The notes: a model not told the origin generated them from the letters alone. A stretch of 35,270 nt of DNA from Companilactobacillus jidongensis (GCF_003946575.1 NZ_RHOP01000025.1:1-35270), one strand, 5' to 3'. Positions 8,762-19,169 are shown, numbered from the stretch's first letter. A program made the numbers and translations.

Positions 8762-8777
8762 TTCATAACGCTTTTTT
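8746..8777 (+). terminator. Terminator overlapping the end of the VanZ-like gene
   Basis: A 10-bp perfect stem (8746-8755 with 8762-8771), with the stop codon TAA in the 6-nt loop, followed by six T. Confidence 0.85.
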
Positions 8778-8896
8778 ATCTTCAAAATTAATAACGGCGT
8801 TGTACTTGTCAGCATAATATTAAATCTAATTATTCACATGAATTTTATTAAATTGATATTTAGGGTAGAGTTAATTAAAAGTGTAAAGGGGAAATA

Positions 8897-9057
8897 ATGA
8901 TGTCAGAATTTGTGAAACAGCTTAGGATGTATCGAACAGACAGAGGAATCCCCCAAGATGATTTGGCCGGTAAATTATTCGTAACTAGGCAAGCTATTTC
9001 CAAGTGGGAATATGTGAATCTACTCCTGATTTAAATAATTTGTTTCAACTCACATAA
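8897..9057 (+). pseudogene. Frameshifted remnant of an XRE-family (Cro/C1-type) regulator
   Basis: From the ATG at 8897 (AAAGGGG about 6 nt upstream) the frame reads an HTH_3 domain: VKQLRMYRTDRGIPQDDLAG, then LFVTRQAISKWE, and then stops at 9034. The expected continuation of the family, ESTPDLNNLFQLT, is encoded in another frame from 9016 to 9057. Loss of one base near 9013-9015 explains the break. The HTH appears intact, but the protein would be only 45 aa, with no output or dimerisation domain. An alternative is a functional micro-HTH peptide, which I consider less likely. Confidence 0.75.
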
Positions 9058-9163
9058 TCAATTCAATGATTCTGAAATTAAACCAACTTTTGTTGCTAAC
9101 AATTATCAGTAAGTTCAAGAAATTGTGATGAATTCAGATTTTTAGTTATGGATACATCATATA

Positions 9164-9223
9164 AAAAATGAGTTGTATCACACTTAAAGAACCAAGTAAT
9201 TAGGTGTGATACAACTCATTTTT
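9164..9223. terminator. Bidirectional terminator between the XRE remnant and pepC
   Basis: A 20-bp perfect inverted repeat (9164-9183 with 9204-9223) with a 20-nt loop and A/T tracts at both ends, so it can stop transcription from either side. It serves the minus-strand pepC unit and formerly the plus-strand regulator. Confidence 0.85.
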
Positions 9224-9276
9224 ATTAGTTTTATATGTTATTGGAAACAAATTGCTAAAGCCAGATTTATCAAGCT

Positions 9277-10617
9277 TTATGCAAGTGCGCCCATTGGATC
9301 CCAAGGTGCGAGAACTTTTGGTTCTTGAGATTCTGTTTCAAATGTTTTCTTCAAATCGTCACTCAAGTATTTCTTGTTGATAACTAATTGGTAAACATAT
9401 TGGTCGAACCATGAGTCACTCATTACGAAGTAACCCTTTGTTCCGACCTTTTCACCCCATGAGTTTTCAACTTTCCACTTAGTTGGTTTGCCGTTTTCGT
9501 CTAGATCAACACCTGTTAGTACCATGGCATGTGTCATCATACTTTCGATGTAGTCTAGTCGCTCAGCTTTGGTCATTGATAGATCAGTGTTAAATAGTCC
9601 TTCAACATCATAGATATTTGTGTCCATGATACCGATCTTACGATCAGAACTTTGGCCAACATCACTACCAAACCAAACTGCTTCACCGTCTTGCAACTGT
9701 TTAACAGCTAGATTCTTGAAGTCATTGATTTCAAGGTTCAGGTGACGTACTTGACGCCCGCCCAAGACATTTCCTAGCATTTCTACGGTATAGACATGGT
9801 TGTAAGGTTTATCAGTTGTAGGTGCATTGATAGTTGAGATATAACTGTCTAGATCCCAGCCAACATACTTCTTGAAGAATTCTTGAGGTGTGATGCTTGT
9901 TTCCTTGTGATAGTTCTTATCATCATCGCGATAGGCCCAGTCGAATTTAGTAGGTGGCTCGCCAACTGTGTATACCAAAATCTTGTAGATTTCACTAAGC
10001 ATTTCGTTCTTAACACGCTCAATATCTTCTTCAGATTTTCCAGCATTAACTAAATCACGCAATGCAATAGCATTTTTACGTAATTTAGTATTAAGAACAG
10101 TATTTAGTTCTGAGGATTTTGTTCTGCTATATGTATCTGGCATAACGCTCTTAGGAACGACACCGTATTTGGCAACAAGTGCCATGATCATGTCCCATTG
10201 TCCACCATCTTGTTGAGGTGTCGTCATCAAGAAGTCAACTTTACGATCGCCCACTGGAAGAGCAGCAGTGTTGATAACATTTTCATAGAAGAAGTTAGAT
10301 TTTTCTAGTTTGTCCCAGAACAACATGTAGCCTTCTGATAATTCGAAGCCCTTGATCTTGAACTTAGCTTGGATAGGGTGTCTCATAGTATTTAAAGCGG
10401 CAAATACCCAGCATAATCCAGATTGTTTTTGGTCAGCAACAGAACCAGTGTCTAATTCAACTGAAAAAGTAGGATCCATTGCAATTTTGGAAGCGACAGT
10501 CTCACTTGATTGTAAAATACCGTTATTAGCTACGGCATTCTTGATTGCAGATGAACCTGGTGTTTGTTCAAAGGCTGTTTGAAATTTTTCTAGTTCTTTT
10601 GAAGTAATTTCCTTCAT
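9277..10617 (-). CDS. pepC: Aminopeptidase C (C1B cysteine peptidase)
   Basis: A 446-aa bleomycin-hydrolase type cysteine peptidase, cytoplasmic and hexameric in the family, trimming N-terminal residues from peptides. The catalytic residues are visible: Q63/Q65 and C69 in DQKQSGLCWVFAALNT, H363 in MTHAMVLTG, and N385 in WKVENSWG. The C-terminus reaches into the active site in this family and ends here in DPMGALA. GGGAG lies 8 nt before the ATG. It is the last gene of a GNAT-rpiA-pepC unit, 28 nt after rpiA. Lactobacilli also have the paralogous endopeptidases PepE and PepG, so the exact subgroup is not certain. Confidence 0.88.
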   Translation of the reverse strand: MKEITSKELEKFQTAFEQTPGSSAIKNAVANNGILQSSETVASKIAMDPTFSVELDTGSVADQKQSGLCWVFAALNTMRHPIQAKFKIKGFELSEGYMLFWDKLEKSNFFYENVINTAALPVGDRKVDFLMTTPQQDGGQWDMIMALVAKYGVVPKSVMPDTYSRTKSSELNTVLNTKLRKNAIALRDLVNAGKSEEDIERVKNEMLSEIYKILVYTVGEPPTKFDWAYRDDDKNYHKETSITPQEFFKKYVGWDLDSYISTINAPTTDKPYNHVYTVEMLGNVLGGRQVRHLNLEINDFKNLAVKQLQDGEAVWFGSDVGQSSDRKIGIMDTNIYDVEGLFNTDLSMTKAERLDYIESMMTHAMVLTGVDLDENGKPTKWKVENSWGEKVGTKGYFVMSDSWFDQYVYQLVINKKYLSDDLKKTFETESQEPKVLAPWDPMGALA

Positions 10618-10645
10618 AAAATCTCTCCCTCAATTATTTATTTGA

Positions 10646-11335
10646 TTAACGAACGTCCTTGATAACTTTTGGACCATCATCCTGACCGACGATAACAGTG
10701 TTGACTAAGTCTAAGAATAGTCCATGTGCGACGATTCCGACTTGATGGTCCAGCCAGTCAGCTAGTAGATGCGGGTGATCGATTTCACCCATCTTCAAGT
10801 CGATGACATAGTTCTTATTGTGAGTTAATACTCGCTTACCATTGTCATCTAAACGGAACACGGGATGCAACTCTTCTGCTTGTAGGTCAGCAAAAGTTTT
10901 CTCACAACCAAAGGGAATTACTTCTAGTGGTAGTGGGAAACTGCCAAGTTTGTCGGCCATTTTTGATTGGTCAACGATCCAAATGTTCTTATGAGAATTT
11001 GTAGCAACCATTTTTTCAAGAAGGTGAGCAGCTCCACCGCCCTTGATACCTTGGAAGTTTTTGTCGATCTGATCAGCACCGTCGATCGTTAAGTCGATGT
11101 GGTCAATGTCGTTTAGGTCTTTCATAGGAATGCCAAGGCCTTCGGCTTGTTTTTGAGAACGTGAAGATGTTGCAACACCAACGATATTCTTGATTTCGCC
11201 AGCTTGGTATCTCTTGCCAAGTTCTTCGATCATATAATAAACAGTTGAGCCAGTACCTAATCCAACTACTGTATTGCTTTCAACGAAGTCAACGGACTTG
11301 ATTCCGACGGCCTTCTTTAATTCATCTTGATTCAA
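10646..11335 (-). CDS. rpiA: Ribose-5-phosphate isomerase A
   Basis: A 229-aa isomerase of ribulose 5-phosphate and ribose 5-phosphate in the pentose phosphate pathway. Family motifs are present: [14 protein letters not shown] near residues 23-36, the acidic TIDGADQID, and [12 protein letters not shown] with the catalytic region. The length is typical. The start is TTG at 11335, directly after the TAA of the upstream GNAT gene; AGGAGG sits 8 nt upstream inside that gene's end, so the two are translationally coupled. Confidence 0.95.
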   Translation of the reverse strand: MNQDELKKAVGIKSVDFVESNTVVGLGTGSTVYYMIEELGKRYQAGEIKNIVGVATSSRSQKQAEGLGIPMKDLNDIDHIDLTIDGADQIDKNFQGIKGGGAAHLLEKMVATNSHKNIWIVDQSKMADKLGSFPLPLEVIPFGCEKTFADLQAEELHPVFRLDDNGKRVLTHNKNYVIDLKMGEIDHPHLLADWLDHQVGIVAHGLFLDLVNTVIVGQDDGPKVIKDVR

Positions 11336-11635
11336 TTAACGTTCCTCCTCTAAGAGCTTTTGGTAATTTTCGGTTAATAAATAACGGATCTCTGGTTTGT
11401 TCTTGAATGCAAGTTTGGCATATTCACACACAGGAACAATTTTTAAATTTTTCCCGTCTGCATAATCCAAAACTTCATTAAGCAGTTTTCCAGCAATACC
11501 TTGTCCACGATAATTTTCATTCACAAAGGTATGGTCGATTGAAATAACGCCATCTTTAACAGGTGAGTAAGTTATTTCACCAACAAGTTCATCTTCTTCA
11601 ATAAAAAAACGACCGTCTTCTTGTTTTATTTCCAT
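11336..11635 (-). CDS. Small GNAT-fold acetyltransferase, YjdJ type
   Basis: A 99-aa single-domain protein of the short GNAT group (Gcn5-related, YjdJ-like). The acetyl-CoA pyrophosphate loop is recognisable in HTFVNENYRGQGIAGKLL (R/Q-x-x-G-x-G/A pattern), followed by LKIVPVCEYAKLAF, which is typical of this subgroup. The substrate is unknown. GAAGG precedes the ATG by about 7 nt. It is first in a three-gene unit with rpiA and pepC, driven by the promoter at 11669-11697. Confidence 0.85.
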   Translation of the reverse strand: MEIKQEDGRFFIEEDELVGEITYSPVKDGVISIDHTFVNENYRGQGIAGKLLNEVLDYADGKNLKIVPVCEYAKLAFKNKPEIRYLLTENYQKLLEEER

Positions 11636-11668
11636 AAACTACCTTCTCTCTATATATTAATTACCTTA

Positions 11669-11697
11669 ATATTACCGTATTAGCGGAATAAAGTCAG
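11669..11697 (-). promoter_or_regulatory. Promoter of the GNAT-rpiA-pepC unit
   Basis: On the minus strand CTGACT (11692-11697), a 17-bp spacer and TAATAT (11669-11674), 34 bp upstream of the GNAT start. Each box matches consensus at four of six positions. Confidence 0.5.
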
Positions 11698-11726
11698 TCG
11701 AATCAATAGTTTTATAACGGTTTAAA

Positions 11727-11735
11727 TGCTATTAT
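11727..11735 (+). promoter_or_regulatory. Extended -10 promoter of dut-radA
   Basis: TGCTATTAT is an extended -10 element 35 bp upstream of the TTG start of dut. The -35 is weak. Confidence 0.5.
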
Positions 11736-11769
11736 TTTAGTTATCTAATGATAATGGGAGAGTTTCGAT

Positions 11770-12312
11770 TTGACAAAAAAACGTGGTTTTGAAATCGTAA
11801 AAAAATATCAAGATAAAGGTATCAATTTACCAATTCGTCAGACCAAAAATGCTGCTGGATATGACATTGAAAGTGCAGAAGATTTTGTTGTACCTTCAAT
11901 GTGGAAATTTGGCGTATTGAATGTTATCAAATTTATTTTTGGTAAGGGTAAAGTTGACGAAGCACAAACAAAAGAAATTCAAAAAAATATCAAGCCAGTT
12001 TTGGTACCAACTGGTGTTAAAGCATATATGCAGGATGATGAAGTATTGATCATCGCTAGTCGTTCTAGTAACCCCTTGAAACGTGGACTATCGATTCCTA
12101 ACGGAATAGGTGTGGTGGATGCTGACTATTACAATAATGAAGGGAATGAAGGAGAGCTGTTCATTCAATTGATCAATTTCTTTCCATTCGATTACACAGT
12201 CAAAAAAGGTGAACGCCTTGCTCAAGGAATCTTCATCAAATATTTAACAACTGATGAAGATGAGGGTGGTTTGAAGGAACGCCAAGGTGGATTCGGTTCA
12301 TCCGGCATATAA
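11770..12312 (+). CDS. dut: dUTP diphosphatase (trimeric dUTPase) with an insertion
   Basis: A 180-aa enzyme that hydrolyses dUTP to dUMP, keeping uracil out of DNA and feeding dTMP synthesis. All five trimeric dUTPase motifs are present: AAGYDI (1), ASRSSNPLKRGL (2), PNGIGVVDADYY (3), KGERLAQGIF (4) and RQGGFGSSGI (5, the P-loop-like tail). It is longer than the usual 140-150 aa because about 30 residues (roughly 43-72, WKFGVLNVIKFIFGKGK onward) are inserted between motifs 1 and 2. The start is TTG with GGGAG 9 nt upstream. radA follows after 24 nt, so they probably share a transcript. Confidence 0.92.
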   Translation: MTKKRGFEIVKKYQDKGINLPIRQTKNAAGYDIESAEDFVVPSMWKFGVLNVIKFIFGKGKVDEAQTKEIQKNIKPVLVPTGVKAYMQDDEVLIIASRSSNPLKRGLSIPNGIGVVDADYYNNEGNEGELFIQLINFFPFDYTVKKGERLAQGIFIKYLTTDEDEGGLKERQGGFGSSGI

Positions 12313-12336
12313 TGTATTTAGAAAGGAATTATTTTA

Positions 12337-13707
12337 TTGGCTAAATCAAAATCAAAATTTGTTTGTCAGAATTGTGGCTACGTTTCACCTAAGTATTTAG
12401 GACGCTGTCCTAATTGTGGCGTTTGGAATCAGATGGTTGAAGAAATAGAACACGCTGAATCTGCTAAGGCTACTCCAAGCCGCAGAACTAGTGACTTGGA
12501 CTCTAAACCTATAAAAATAAATGATGTGTCATTTCAAAAAGAACCACGTGTTAAAACTGACTTGTCAGAATTGAACCGGGTTCTGGGTGGTGGAATTGTT
12601 CCTGGGTCACTTGTCTTAATTGGTGGTGATCCTGGTATTGGTAAGTCAACACTATTGACGCAAGTTGCTGGTCAGTTACAAAAGACTGGTGGAAAAGTAT
12701 TATATGTCTCTGGTGAAGAAAGTGCTTCACAGATCAAGATGCGTGCTGATCGACTAGATGTTCACGGGGATGAGTTGTATATCTATCCTCAGACTGATAT
12801 GAGTTACATTCGTGACACGATCAATAGTATGAATCCTGATTATTTGATCATAGATTCGATTCAAACAATGGATGAACCAGAGATCTCATCAGCAGTCGGA
12901 AGTATCTCACAAGTACGTGAGGTAACATCTGAATTGATGAATATTGCCAAGCAGCAAAATATCACCGTATTCGTTGTTGGACATGTTACCAAAGGTGGCG
13001 CAATCGCCGGTCCAAAAATATTGGAACATATGGTAGATACTGTTCTATACTTTGAGGGAGATACTCATCATAGTTATAGAATTTTACGTTCAGTTAAGAA
13101 TCGTTTTGGTTCGACTAACGAGATCGGTATCTTCGAAATGCAGACGAAGGGATTAGTCGAGGTTGCCAATCCATCTGAGATATTTCTTGAAGAGCGTCTC
13201 AAGGATGCCAATGGTTCTGCAGTTGTTGTTTCTATGGAAGGAACACGTCCAATTCTCGTTGAGATTCAATCATTGATCACACCAACTATTTTTGGCAATG
13301 CTAAGCGTACGGCAACTGGCTTAGATCATAATCGAGTATCGGTTATTATGGCAGTACTCGAAAAACGTGGTAATCTAATGCTTCAGAACCAAGATGCTTA
13401 TCTGAAGTCAACTGGTGGTGTAAAATTAGATGAGCCAGCTATTGATTTGGCATTGGCAATGTCTATTGCATCTAGTTACAAGAATATTGGTATTCCAGCC
13501 ACGGACTGTTTTGTCGGCGAAGTCGGACTTACTGGTGAAGTACGTCGAGTTAATCGAATCGATCAACGGGTTAATGAAGCTGAAAAACTTGGTTTCCAAC
13601 GTATTTTTGTACCCAAGAATAACTTGGGTGATTGGACTAAGAACAATAAGATTCAGATTATTGGCGTAAGCACTGTTCTAGAAGCAATGAACAAAATATT
13701 TAACTAG
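12337..13707 (+). CDS. radA: DNA repair protein RadA (branch migration ATPase)
   Basis: A 456-aa RecA-like helicase that acts on recombination intermediates and in natural transformation. Domain order: a four-Cys zinc finger (C10, C13, C24, C27), a RecA-type ATPase with Walker [10 protein letters not shown] (K103), the family motif KNRFG, and a C-terminal Lon-protease-like domain (from about 290). The start is TTG with AAAGGA 9 nt upstream. The stop codon overlaps the AGGAGG of the next gene, so the two are coupled. Confidence 0.97.
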   Translation: MAKSKSKFVCQNCGYVSPKYLGRCPNCGVWNQMVEEIEHAESAKATPSRRTSDLDSKPIKINDVSFQKEPRVKTDLSELNRVLGGGIVPGSLVLIGGDPGIGKSTLLTQVAGQLQKTGGKVLYVSGEESASQIKMRADRLDVHGDELYIYPQTDMSYIRDTINSMNPDYLIIDSIQTMDEPEISSAVGSISQVREVTSELMNIAKQQNITVFVVGHVTKGGAIAGPKILEHMVDTVLYFEGDTHHSYRILRSVKNRFGSTNEIGIFEMQTKGLVEVANPSEIFLEERLKDANGSAVVVSMEGTRPILVEIQSLITPTIFGNAKRTATGLDHNRVSVIMAVLEKRGNLMLQNQDAYLKSTGGVKLDEPAIDLALAMSIASSYKNIGIPATDCFVGEVGLTGEVRRVNRIDQRVNEAEKLGFQRIFVPKNNLGDWTKNNKIQIIGVSTVLEAMNKIFN

Positions 13708-13724
13708 GAGGTATATATTTATAT

Positions 13725-14984
13725 ATGCGAAAATATATTATTAATGCAATCTTCGCATTGTTTGGCTTAGCAGTTGGTATCACGCTTTTGCCAGCATTGT
13801 GGATCGTTGCAGGATTAGATAGTGTACGTTTATTAAATAACGGCTATGTTAACGGACTTATTGGATTAATTATATTTTATTTACTGTCGTTTCTATTTAT
13901 TAAACCCATCACAGATTTAAATACTAGAATCGAAAAATATCTTAATTCTCGTTCGCCGGGGTGGATAATTTTTGGTGCGATATTCTTAATTGGAGGATTG
14001 GTTTTAGCAAACATCATTTCGATTCCTTTCTATATGATGCACAATTGGTTTGCTAATATCATTCCAGTTATCTTAATGATAATCTTTGGATTCTTAGGAT
14101 TCCGAATGGGAACTAGTCGTCGTAATGATTGGAAGAGTTTTTCAATCACTAAGCGTAAGGCAACTGAACCTGATGATGACAAAAAGGATATGGATTACGA
14201 TGGTGAAATAATGCGCCGTTCATCCAAAAAAGATTTTTATCCATATAAGATTCTTGATACGTCGGTTGTTATCGATGGTCGGATTCACCAATTAGCACAA
14301 ACTGGATTTCTTGAAGGTAAGATCATGGTGCCTGATTTTGTTGTGCATGAATTGCAACTTATCTCCGATTCCAGTGATAATCAGAAACGTGAACGTGGTC
14401 GTCGCGGACTTGATATCTTAAATGAGATGAAGATGGATACTACTATCGACATTGAGACAACGACGCGTGATTATGATAATATTCCGGAAGTTGATATGAA
14501 GTTACTTAAATTAGCCAAAGAAATAGGTGGCGCTGTTTTAACGAATGACTATAATTTAAGTAAGGTAAGTGAATTTCAGAATGTTCAAGTGCTTAACATC
14601 AATGAATTAGCCAAAGTTTTGAAACCTATGGTTTTGCCAGGCGAAACAATGACTGTTAAAGTAATTAAAGCGGGTACTGAACGTGAACAAGGTGTTGCAT
14701 ATCTAGAAGACGGGACAATGGTCGTTGTCGAAGATGGTAAATACTTCATCGACAAGTCGGTTGATGTCGTTGTAACTAGTGCATTGCAAACTGATGCTGG
14801 TAAAATGATATTTGCTAAGCCTAAACATTCAATGAATGGTATCCAAAGCAACACAAGTAACAATGTTAACAATAGTAATAAGAAGAATAGTTCTAAAGAG
14901 AGTTCAAATAATGCCAATAAGAATTCTAAGAACAATTCTAGAAATAAAAGGGGAGAACGTAGAAATGGCAAACAAGTCAGATAA
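13725..14984 (+). CDS. Membrane-anchored PIN/TRAM-domain protein (YacL type)
   Basis: A 419-aa protein. Four hydrophobic segments fill residues about 5-125 (a PilT N-terminal-like membrane part). A PIN nuclease domain follows with its acidic residues in place (D178, E209, D257, D275), then a TRAM RNA-binding domain (about 302-365), then an Asn/Ser/Lys-rich tail. PIN domains are usually RNases; the target here is unknown. AGGAGG lies 13 nt before the ATG, a long spacing. Its last 20 nt overlap the start of gltX. The low-complexity tail may be an RNA-binding or disordered extension. Confidence 0.9.
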   Translation: MRKYIINAIFALFGLAVGITLLPALWIVAGLDSVRLLNNGYVNGLIGLIIFYLLSFLFIKPITDLNTRIEKYLNSRSPGWIIFGAIFLIGGLVLANIISIPFYMMHNWFANIIPVILMIIFGFLGFRMGTSRRNDWKSFSITKRKATEPDDDKKDMDYDGEIMRRSSKKDFYPYKILDTSVVIDGRIHQLAQTGFLEGKIMVPDFVVHELQLISDSSDNQKRERGRRGLDILNEMKMDTTIDIETTTRDYDNIPEVDMKLLKLAKEIGGAVLTNDYNLSKVSEFQNVQVLNINELAKVLKPMVLPGETMTVKVIKAGTEREQGVAYLEDGTMVVVEDGKYFIDKSVDVVVTSALQTDAGKMIFAKPKHSMNGIQSNTSNNVNNSNKKNSSKESSNNANKNSKNNSRNKRGERRNGKQVR

Positions 14985-16461
14985 TAAAATTCGTGTGAGA
15001 TATGCACCAAGTCCAACAGGACATTTACACATTGGTAATGCTAGAACAGCTATCTTCAATTACCTATTTGCAAGAAGTCACAAAGGTACCTTTGTAATTC
15101 GTATCGAAGATACAGATACAAAGCGTAACGTTGAAGGTGGAGAACAAAGTCAACTAGAGAACCTTAAATGGTTAGGCGTTGACTGGGATGAAGGTCCAGA
15201 TGTCGGTGGTAATTATGGTCCATATCGTCAATCAGAAAGAAAAGACATCTACCAAAAATATATCCAAGAATTGCTTGATAAAGGTCTAGCTTACGAATCA
15301 TATCTGACTGAAGAACAGCTTACAAAGATGCGTGAAGAACAAGAAGCCAACGGAGAAATGCCTCATTATGAGTATGAATTTGCTGGAATGAGTGAAGAAG
15401 AAAAGGCAGCTAAAATTCAAGAATCAAAAGATGCCGGATTGACTCCAGTTATTAGAATTCACGTTCCAAAGGGCAAAACTTATGAATGGGATGACATCGT
15501 TAAGGGGAAGGTTTCAATCGATTCAGATACAATCGGTGGAGACTGGGTTATCCAAAAACGCGATGGTATGCCAACATATAACTTTGCCGTTGTAATTGAT
15601 GACCACTTGATGGAAATAAGTCATGTTCTTCGTGGTGATGACCATGTTGCCAATACTCCAAAACAATTAATGATCTATGAAGACTTGGGTTGGGACGCTC
15701 CTAAGTTTGGTCACATGACACTTATCATTAACACTGAAACTGGTAAAAAACTAAGTAAACGTGATGAATCTATCCTACAATTTATTGAGCAATATCGTAC
15801 TTTGGGTTATTTACCAGAGGCTATGTTCAACTTCATTACACTATTAGGTTGGTCACCAGTTGGTGAGGAAGAATTGTTCACTCGCAAACAATTTATCAAG
15901 ATTTTTGATGAAAATCGTTTGAGCAAATCACCAGCTAAGTTTGATCAAAAGAAACTAGAATGGGTCAACAATCAATATGTTAAGAGTGCTGATGCTAGTG
16001 AAATTACTGACTTAGTACTTGAAAATTTAATCGAAGGCAAACGTATTCCTGACGATCCTGACACAAACACAATTCAATGGGTAAGACACTTAACAGAATT
16101 GTATATGCCACAAATGTCATATACACAACAAATCGTTGAATTATCAGACATCTTCTTCAATCAACCAGATGTATTGACAGATGACGAACAAAAAGAACTT
16201 GAAGAGGACGATTCACGTAAAGCTATTGAAGATCTACGTGGCAAGTTGGAAAAACTTGATCGTTTCACAGCAAAGCAAATTATGGCTGCTATTCAAGGTG
16301 TTCGTGCTGATACTGGCGTTAAAGGTAGAAAACTCTACATGCCAGCTAGAATTGCTGCTACACGTACAATGCATGGTCCAGCAATCGCTGAAGCAATCGA
16401 ATTGATCGGTAAAGAAAAGTCATTAGCCAATATTGATAAGACATTGAGCCAAATGAAATAA
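14965..16461 (+). CDS. gltX: Glutamate-tRNA ligase
   Basis: A 498-aa class I aminoacyl-tRNA synthetase charging tRNA-Glu, and in Gram-positives with GatCAB probably also tRNA-Gln. The HIGH motif is seen in [15 protein letters not shown] (residues about 13-27) and the KMSKS equivalent in [10 protein letters not shown]. The C-terminal anticodon-binding domain is complete. The open frame extends upstream to 14836, but the ATG at 14965 is the start: AAAAGGGGAG precedes it and the protein then begins just before the family's N-terminus. It overlaps the preceding gene by 20 nt. Confidence 0.97.
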   Translation: MANKSDNKIRVRYAPSPTGHLHIGNARTAIFNYLFARSHKGTFVIRIEDTDTKRNVEGGEQSQLENLKWLGVDWDEGPDVGGNYGPYRQSERKDIYQKYIQELLDKGLAYESYLTEEQLTKMREEQEANGEMPHYEYEFAGMSEEEKAAKIQESKDAGLTPVIRIHVPKGKTYEWDDIVKGKVSIDSDTIGGDWVIQKRDGMPTYNFAVVIDDHLMEISHVLRGDDHVANTPKQLMIYEDLGWDAPKFGHMTLIINTETGKKLSKRDESILQFIEQYRTLGYLPEAMFNFITLLGWSPVGEEELFTRKQFIKIFDENRLSKSPAKFDQKKLEWVNNQYVKSADASEITDLVLENLIEGKRIPDDPDTNTIQWVRHLTELYMPQMSYTQQIVELSDIFFNQPDVLTDDEQKELEEDDSRKAIEDLRGKLEKLDRFTAKQIMAAIQGVRADTGVKGRKLYMPARIAATRTMHGPAIAEAIELIGKEKSLANIDKTLSQMK

Positions 16462-16474
16462 AATTACATATCTT

Positions 16475-16522
16475 AAAAGAGAGGTTGAAGGAAAACTTTT
16501 GTTTTGCCTCAATCTCTTTTTT
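16475..16522 (+). terminator. Terminator between gltX and cysS
   Basis: An imperfect long stem (GAGGTTGA with TCAATCTC plus an A/T extension) around a T-rich loop, ending in six T. cysS starts 20 nt later with no clear promoter of its own, so some read-through is likely. Confidence 0.65.
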
Positions 16523-16541
16523 CTTGTAGAAAGGAGAATAT

Positions 16542-17945
16542 ATGCTAAAAATATTCAACACACTAACACGTGAAAAAGAAGAATTTAAACCACTAAATCC
16601 AGGCGAGGTTCACATGTATGTCTGTGGTCCGACTGTCTACAATTACATTCATATTGGTAATGCACGTTCGATCGTAGCATTTGATACGGTGCGTCGTTAT
16701 CTAGAATATTTAGGATATAAAGTTAAGTTTGTTTCTAACTTTACTGATGTCGATGACAAGATGATCAAAGAAGCCAACCGTGAGAATATCACTGTGCCTG
16801 AAGTGGCTGACAAATTCATCAAAGCATTTTTTGAAGACATCGATAAGTTAAATGTGCAACGTGCAACAGTTAATCCGCGCGCCACTGAAAATATCGAAGA
16901 AATCGTTGATTTTATTGCTGACTTAGTTGATAAAGGTTACGCATACGAATCAGACGGCGATGTTTTCTACCGTGCTCGTAAGTTTGAACACTATGGCGAA
17001 TTATCAGATCAAAATATTGATCAATTAGTTCAAGGTGCCAGTGAACATGTTGGCGAAACTGAATTTGATAAGAAACAAGATCCAATTGACTTTGCTCTTT
17101 GGAAAAAGGCAAAACCAGGTGAGATAAAATGGGATTCACCTTGGGGAGAAGGTCGTCCGGGCTGGCATATTGAATGTTCAGTCATGTCAACCAAGTATCT
17201 CGGTGATACATTTGATATTCACGGTGGTGGCCAAGATTTGGAATTTCCTCATCATGAGAATGAAATCGCTCAAAGTGAAGCTAAGACGGGCAAGAAGTTT
17301 GTCAATTATTGGATGCACAATGGTTTTGTAACTGTTGAAAACAACGAGAAGATGAGTAAGTCGCTTGGCAATTTTGTGACAGTTCATGATATGGTCAAGG
17401 ACATTGACCCACAAGTGTTGAGGTTCTTCTTGTCTTCAACACATTATCGTCGACCACTAGAATACTCGAAATCTAACTTGCAAAAAGCTGCTGACAACTA
17501 TGAACGAATCAAGACTGCGTACAATAATTTGAACTTCAGATTGGATAATGCTGATGGTGCTGCTGATGATGTCAAACCAGAAGTAGATGCGATTACCGAC
17601 AAGTTCAAGTCAGCCATGAATGATGATTTTAACGTTCAAAATGGAATAACTGAAATCTTTGAAATGGTAACATTAGCTAACAACTATAGTTCACAAGATA
17701 ATATTAATTCTGAAAGTGCAAAATATATTTTGAATGAGTTAGCAAGTTTATCAGGTATACTAGGAATTCAATTCGGTGAAAAAGAAGACCTATCTGAAGA
17801 AATTCAAGCAATGGTCGAAAAACGTGATCAAGCTCGTGCCGACAAAGATTTCGCAACAAGTGATGAGTTACGTGATAAATTAAAGGAAATGGGAGTTATC
17901 TTAGAAGATACTCCACAAGGAACACGGTGGCATATAGATGGTTAA
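16542..17945 (+). CDS. cysS: Cysteine-tRNA ligase
   Basis: A 467-aa class I synthetase. Motifs: [19 protein letters not shown] (first zinc ligand C plus HIGH), [13 protein letters not shown] (second zinc Cys), [15 protein letters not shown] (zinc His) and KMSKSLGN. The length is typical. AAAGGAG lies 5-6 nt before the ATG. In Bacillus, cysE lies between gltX and cysS; here they are adjacent. The end overlaps mrnC by 8 nt, so they are cotranslated. Confidence 0.97.
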   Translation: MLKIFNTLTREKEEFKPLNPGEVHMYVCGPTVYNYIHIGNARSIVAFDTVRRYLEYLGYKVKFVSNFTDVDDKMIKEANRENITVPEVADKFIKAFFEDIDKLNVQRATVNPRATENIEEIVDFIADLVDKGYAYESDGDVFYRARKFEHYGELSDQNIDQLVQGASEHVGETEFDKKQDPIDFALWKKAKPGEIKWDSPWGEGRPGWHIECSVMSTKYLGDTFDIHGGGQDLEFPHHENEIAQSEAKTGKKFVNYWMHNGFVTVENNEKMSKSLGNFVTVHDMVKDIDPQVLRFFLSSTHYRRPLEYSKSNLQKAADNYERIKTAYNNLNFRLDNADGAADDVKPEVDAITDKFKSAMNDDFNVQNGITEIFEMVTLANNYSSQDNINSESAKYILNELASLSGILGIQFGEKEDLSEEIQAMVEKRDQARADKDFATSDELRDKLKEMGVILEDTPQGTRWHIDG

Positions 17946-18351
17946 GATCGAACAATTAAATGGTGTGACGTTAGCTTATTTAGGAGATGCTGTTTATGAA
18001 GTATTCATTCGTGAACACTTATTAGACTTAGATATCACTAAGGTCAACCAGTTACAAAACAAGGCGACACATTATGTTTCGGCCAAAGCACAGGCGGCAC
18101 TGATTGCGTTGATGATAGATGAAGATGTTTTGTCAGAAGATGAGATTCGTATCTACAAGAATGGACGTAATGCTAAGAAATATACTAAGGCTAAAAACAC
18201 GAGTGTCGTGACGTATCATATGTCCACAGGGTTTGAAGCACTATTTGGTTATTTGGACGTCAGTGGTCAAAAGGACCGTGTAGCCGAACTTGCACAATGG
18301 TGTATCGACAAAGTAGAATCGGGGGAAACTGATGCAGAAAAACTCAAATAA
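17938..18351 (+). CDS. mrnC: Mini-ribonuclease III
   Basis: A 137-aa RNase III-like domain without a dsRNA-binding domain. In Bacillus it matures 23S rRNA. The catalytic signature [16 protein letters not shown] (D17, E21) and the downstream [14 protein letters not shown] segment match the family. It overlaps both neighbours (cysS by 8 nt, rlmB by 20 nt), giving a tightly coupled cysS-mrnC-rlmB set as in Bacillus. Confidence 0.95.
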   Translation: MVKIEQLNGVTLAYLGDAVYEVFIREHLLDLDITKVNQLQNKATHYVSAKAQAALIALMIDEDVLSEDEIRIYKNGRNAKKYTKAKNTSVVTYHMSTGFEALFGYLDVSGQKDRVAELAQWCIDKVESGETDAEKLK

Positions 18352-19123
18352 TAATCGCGATAGCAATCGTGATGATGAAGAAGAAGTAGAACTAGTTTTT
18401 GGTCACCACTCAGTAGTAGAACTATTGAAGTCGCCAACAGCGGGTCAACGTGTCAATAAAGTTTTAGTTCAAAAGGGACTAAAAAGTTCACACATTGGTG
18501 AGGTCATTGAGCTTGCTAAACGTAGTAAGTTAATTGTTCAAGAGGTTCCTAAGAATAAATTGGACGATATTAGCAATGGTGGTAATCATCAAGGGATGGC
18601 CGCATATATTGCACCTTACCAATACGCTGAATTAGACGATATTTTTAAAATAGCTAAGAAAAAAAATGAAGATCCGTTTATTTTGATTCTTGATCGAATT
18701 GAAGATCCGCATAACTTGGGTTCAATTCTTAGAACAGCCGATGCCGTCGGTGTACATGGAATTATTGTCCCTAAGCATCGTTCAACTGGATTGACTTCAG
18801 TTGTCGCTAAGACTTCAACAGGCGCAATTGAGCATGTTCCAGTTGTTCGTGTGACTAACTTAGTTAATACGATCAATGACCTCAAAAAAGAAAATGTTTG
18901 GGTCTTTGGTACTGCCATGGAGGGTGATAATTATCGGACATGGAATGCCAAGGGTCCAGTTGCACTTGTAATTGGTAATGAAGGTAAAGGAGTTTCACCA
19001 CTAGTTCTCAAACAAGTAGATCAAACCTTGAGTATACCAATGGTTGGTCACGTTCAAAGCTTGAACGCCAGTGTTGCGACTGGTGTCTTGTTGTATCAAG
19101 CGTTTGCTTCAAGACATGCATAA
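18332..19123 (+). CDS. rlmB: 23S rRNA (guanosine-2'-O-)-methyltransferase RlmB
   Basis: A 263-aa SPOUT (TrmH family) methyltransferase acting on G2251-type guanosine of 23S rRNA. The N-terminal substrate-binding part begins at LVFGHHSVVELL. The SPOUT motifs follow: DRIEDPHNLGSILRTADAVG, NEGKGVSPLV, and SLNASVATGVLLYQ at the knot. The first about 18 residues are Asn/Asp/Glu-rich and probably disordered. GGGGG lies about 9 nt before the ATG. A terminator follows at 19129-19169. Confidence 0.93.
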   Translation: MQKNSNNNRDSNRDDEEEVELVFGHHSVVELLKSPTAGQRVNKVLVQKGLKSSHIGEVIELAKRSKLIVQEVPKNKLDDISNGGNHQGMAAYIAPYQYAELDDIFKIAKKKNEDPFILILDRIEDPHNLGSILRTADAVGVHGIIVPKHRSTGLTSVVAKTSTGAIEHVPVVRVTNLVNTINDLKKENVWVFGTAMEGDNYRTWNAKGPVALVIGNEGKGVSPLVLKQVDQTLSIPMVGHVQSLNASVATGVLLYQAFASRHA

Positions 19124-19128
19124 GGTGG

Positions 19129-19169
19129 AAAAGGATTTCATCAATTGATAACTGATGAAATCCTTTTTT
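19129..19169 (+). terminator. Terminator of the cysS-mrnC-rlmB unit
   Basis: A 15-bp perfect stem (19129-19143 with 19153-19167, 9-nt loop) running into T's, 6 nt after the rlmB stop. Confidence 0.88.

Larger units (their letters stand above)
8762..9276. other. 515-bp region with no intact gene
   Basis: It contains the VanZ terminator, an AT-rich stretch, the XRE pseudogene (8897-9057), a short decayed stretch to about 9,160, and a bidirectional terminator (9164-9223). After the pseudogene an 18-codon stop-free piece ends at about 9,112 and may be more remnant of the same gene. Confidence 0.7.

Noticed and set aside
11702-11724. Possible catabolite-response (cre) site around ATAACGGTTT before dut.
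   Set aside because: Two or more mismatches at key positions and no reason for carbon control of dut; likely chance in AT-rich DNA.
14585-15016. 143-codon minus-strand frame opposite the end of the PIN/TRAM gene.
   Set aside because: Its Leu/Phe-rich sequence is the mirror of the Asn/Ser/Lys-rich tail encoded on the plus strand; no initiation signals.
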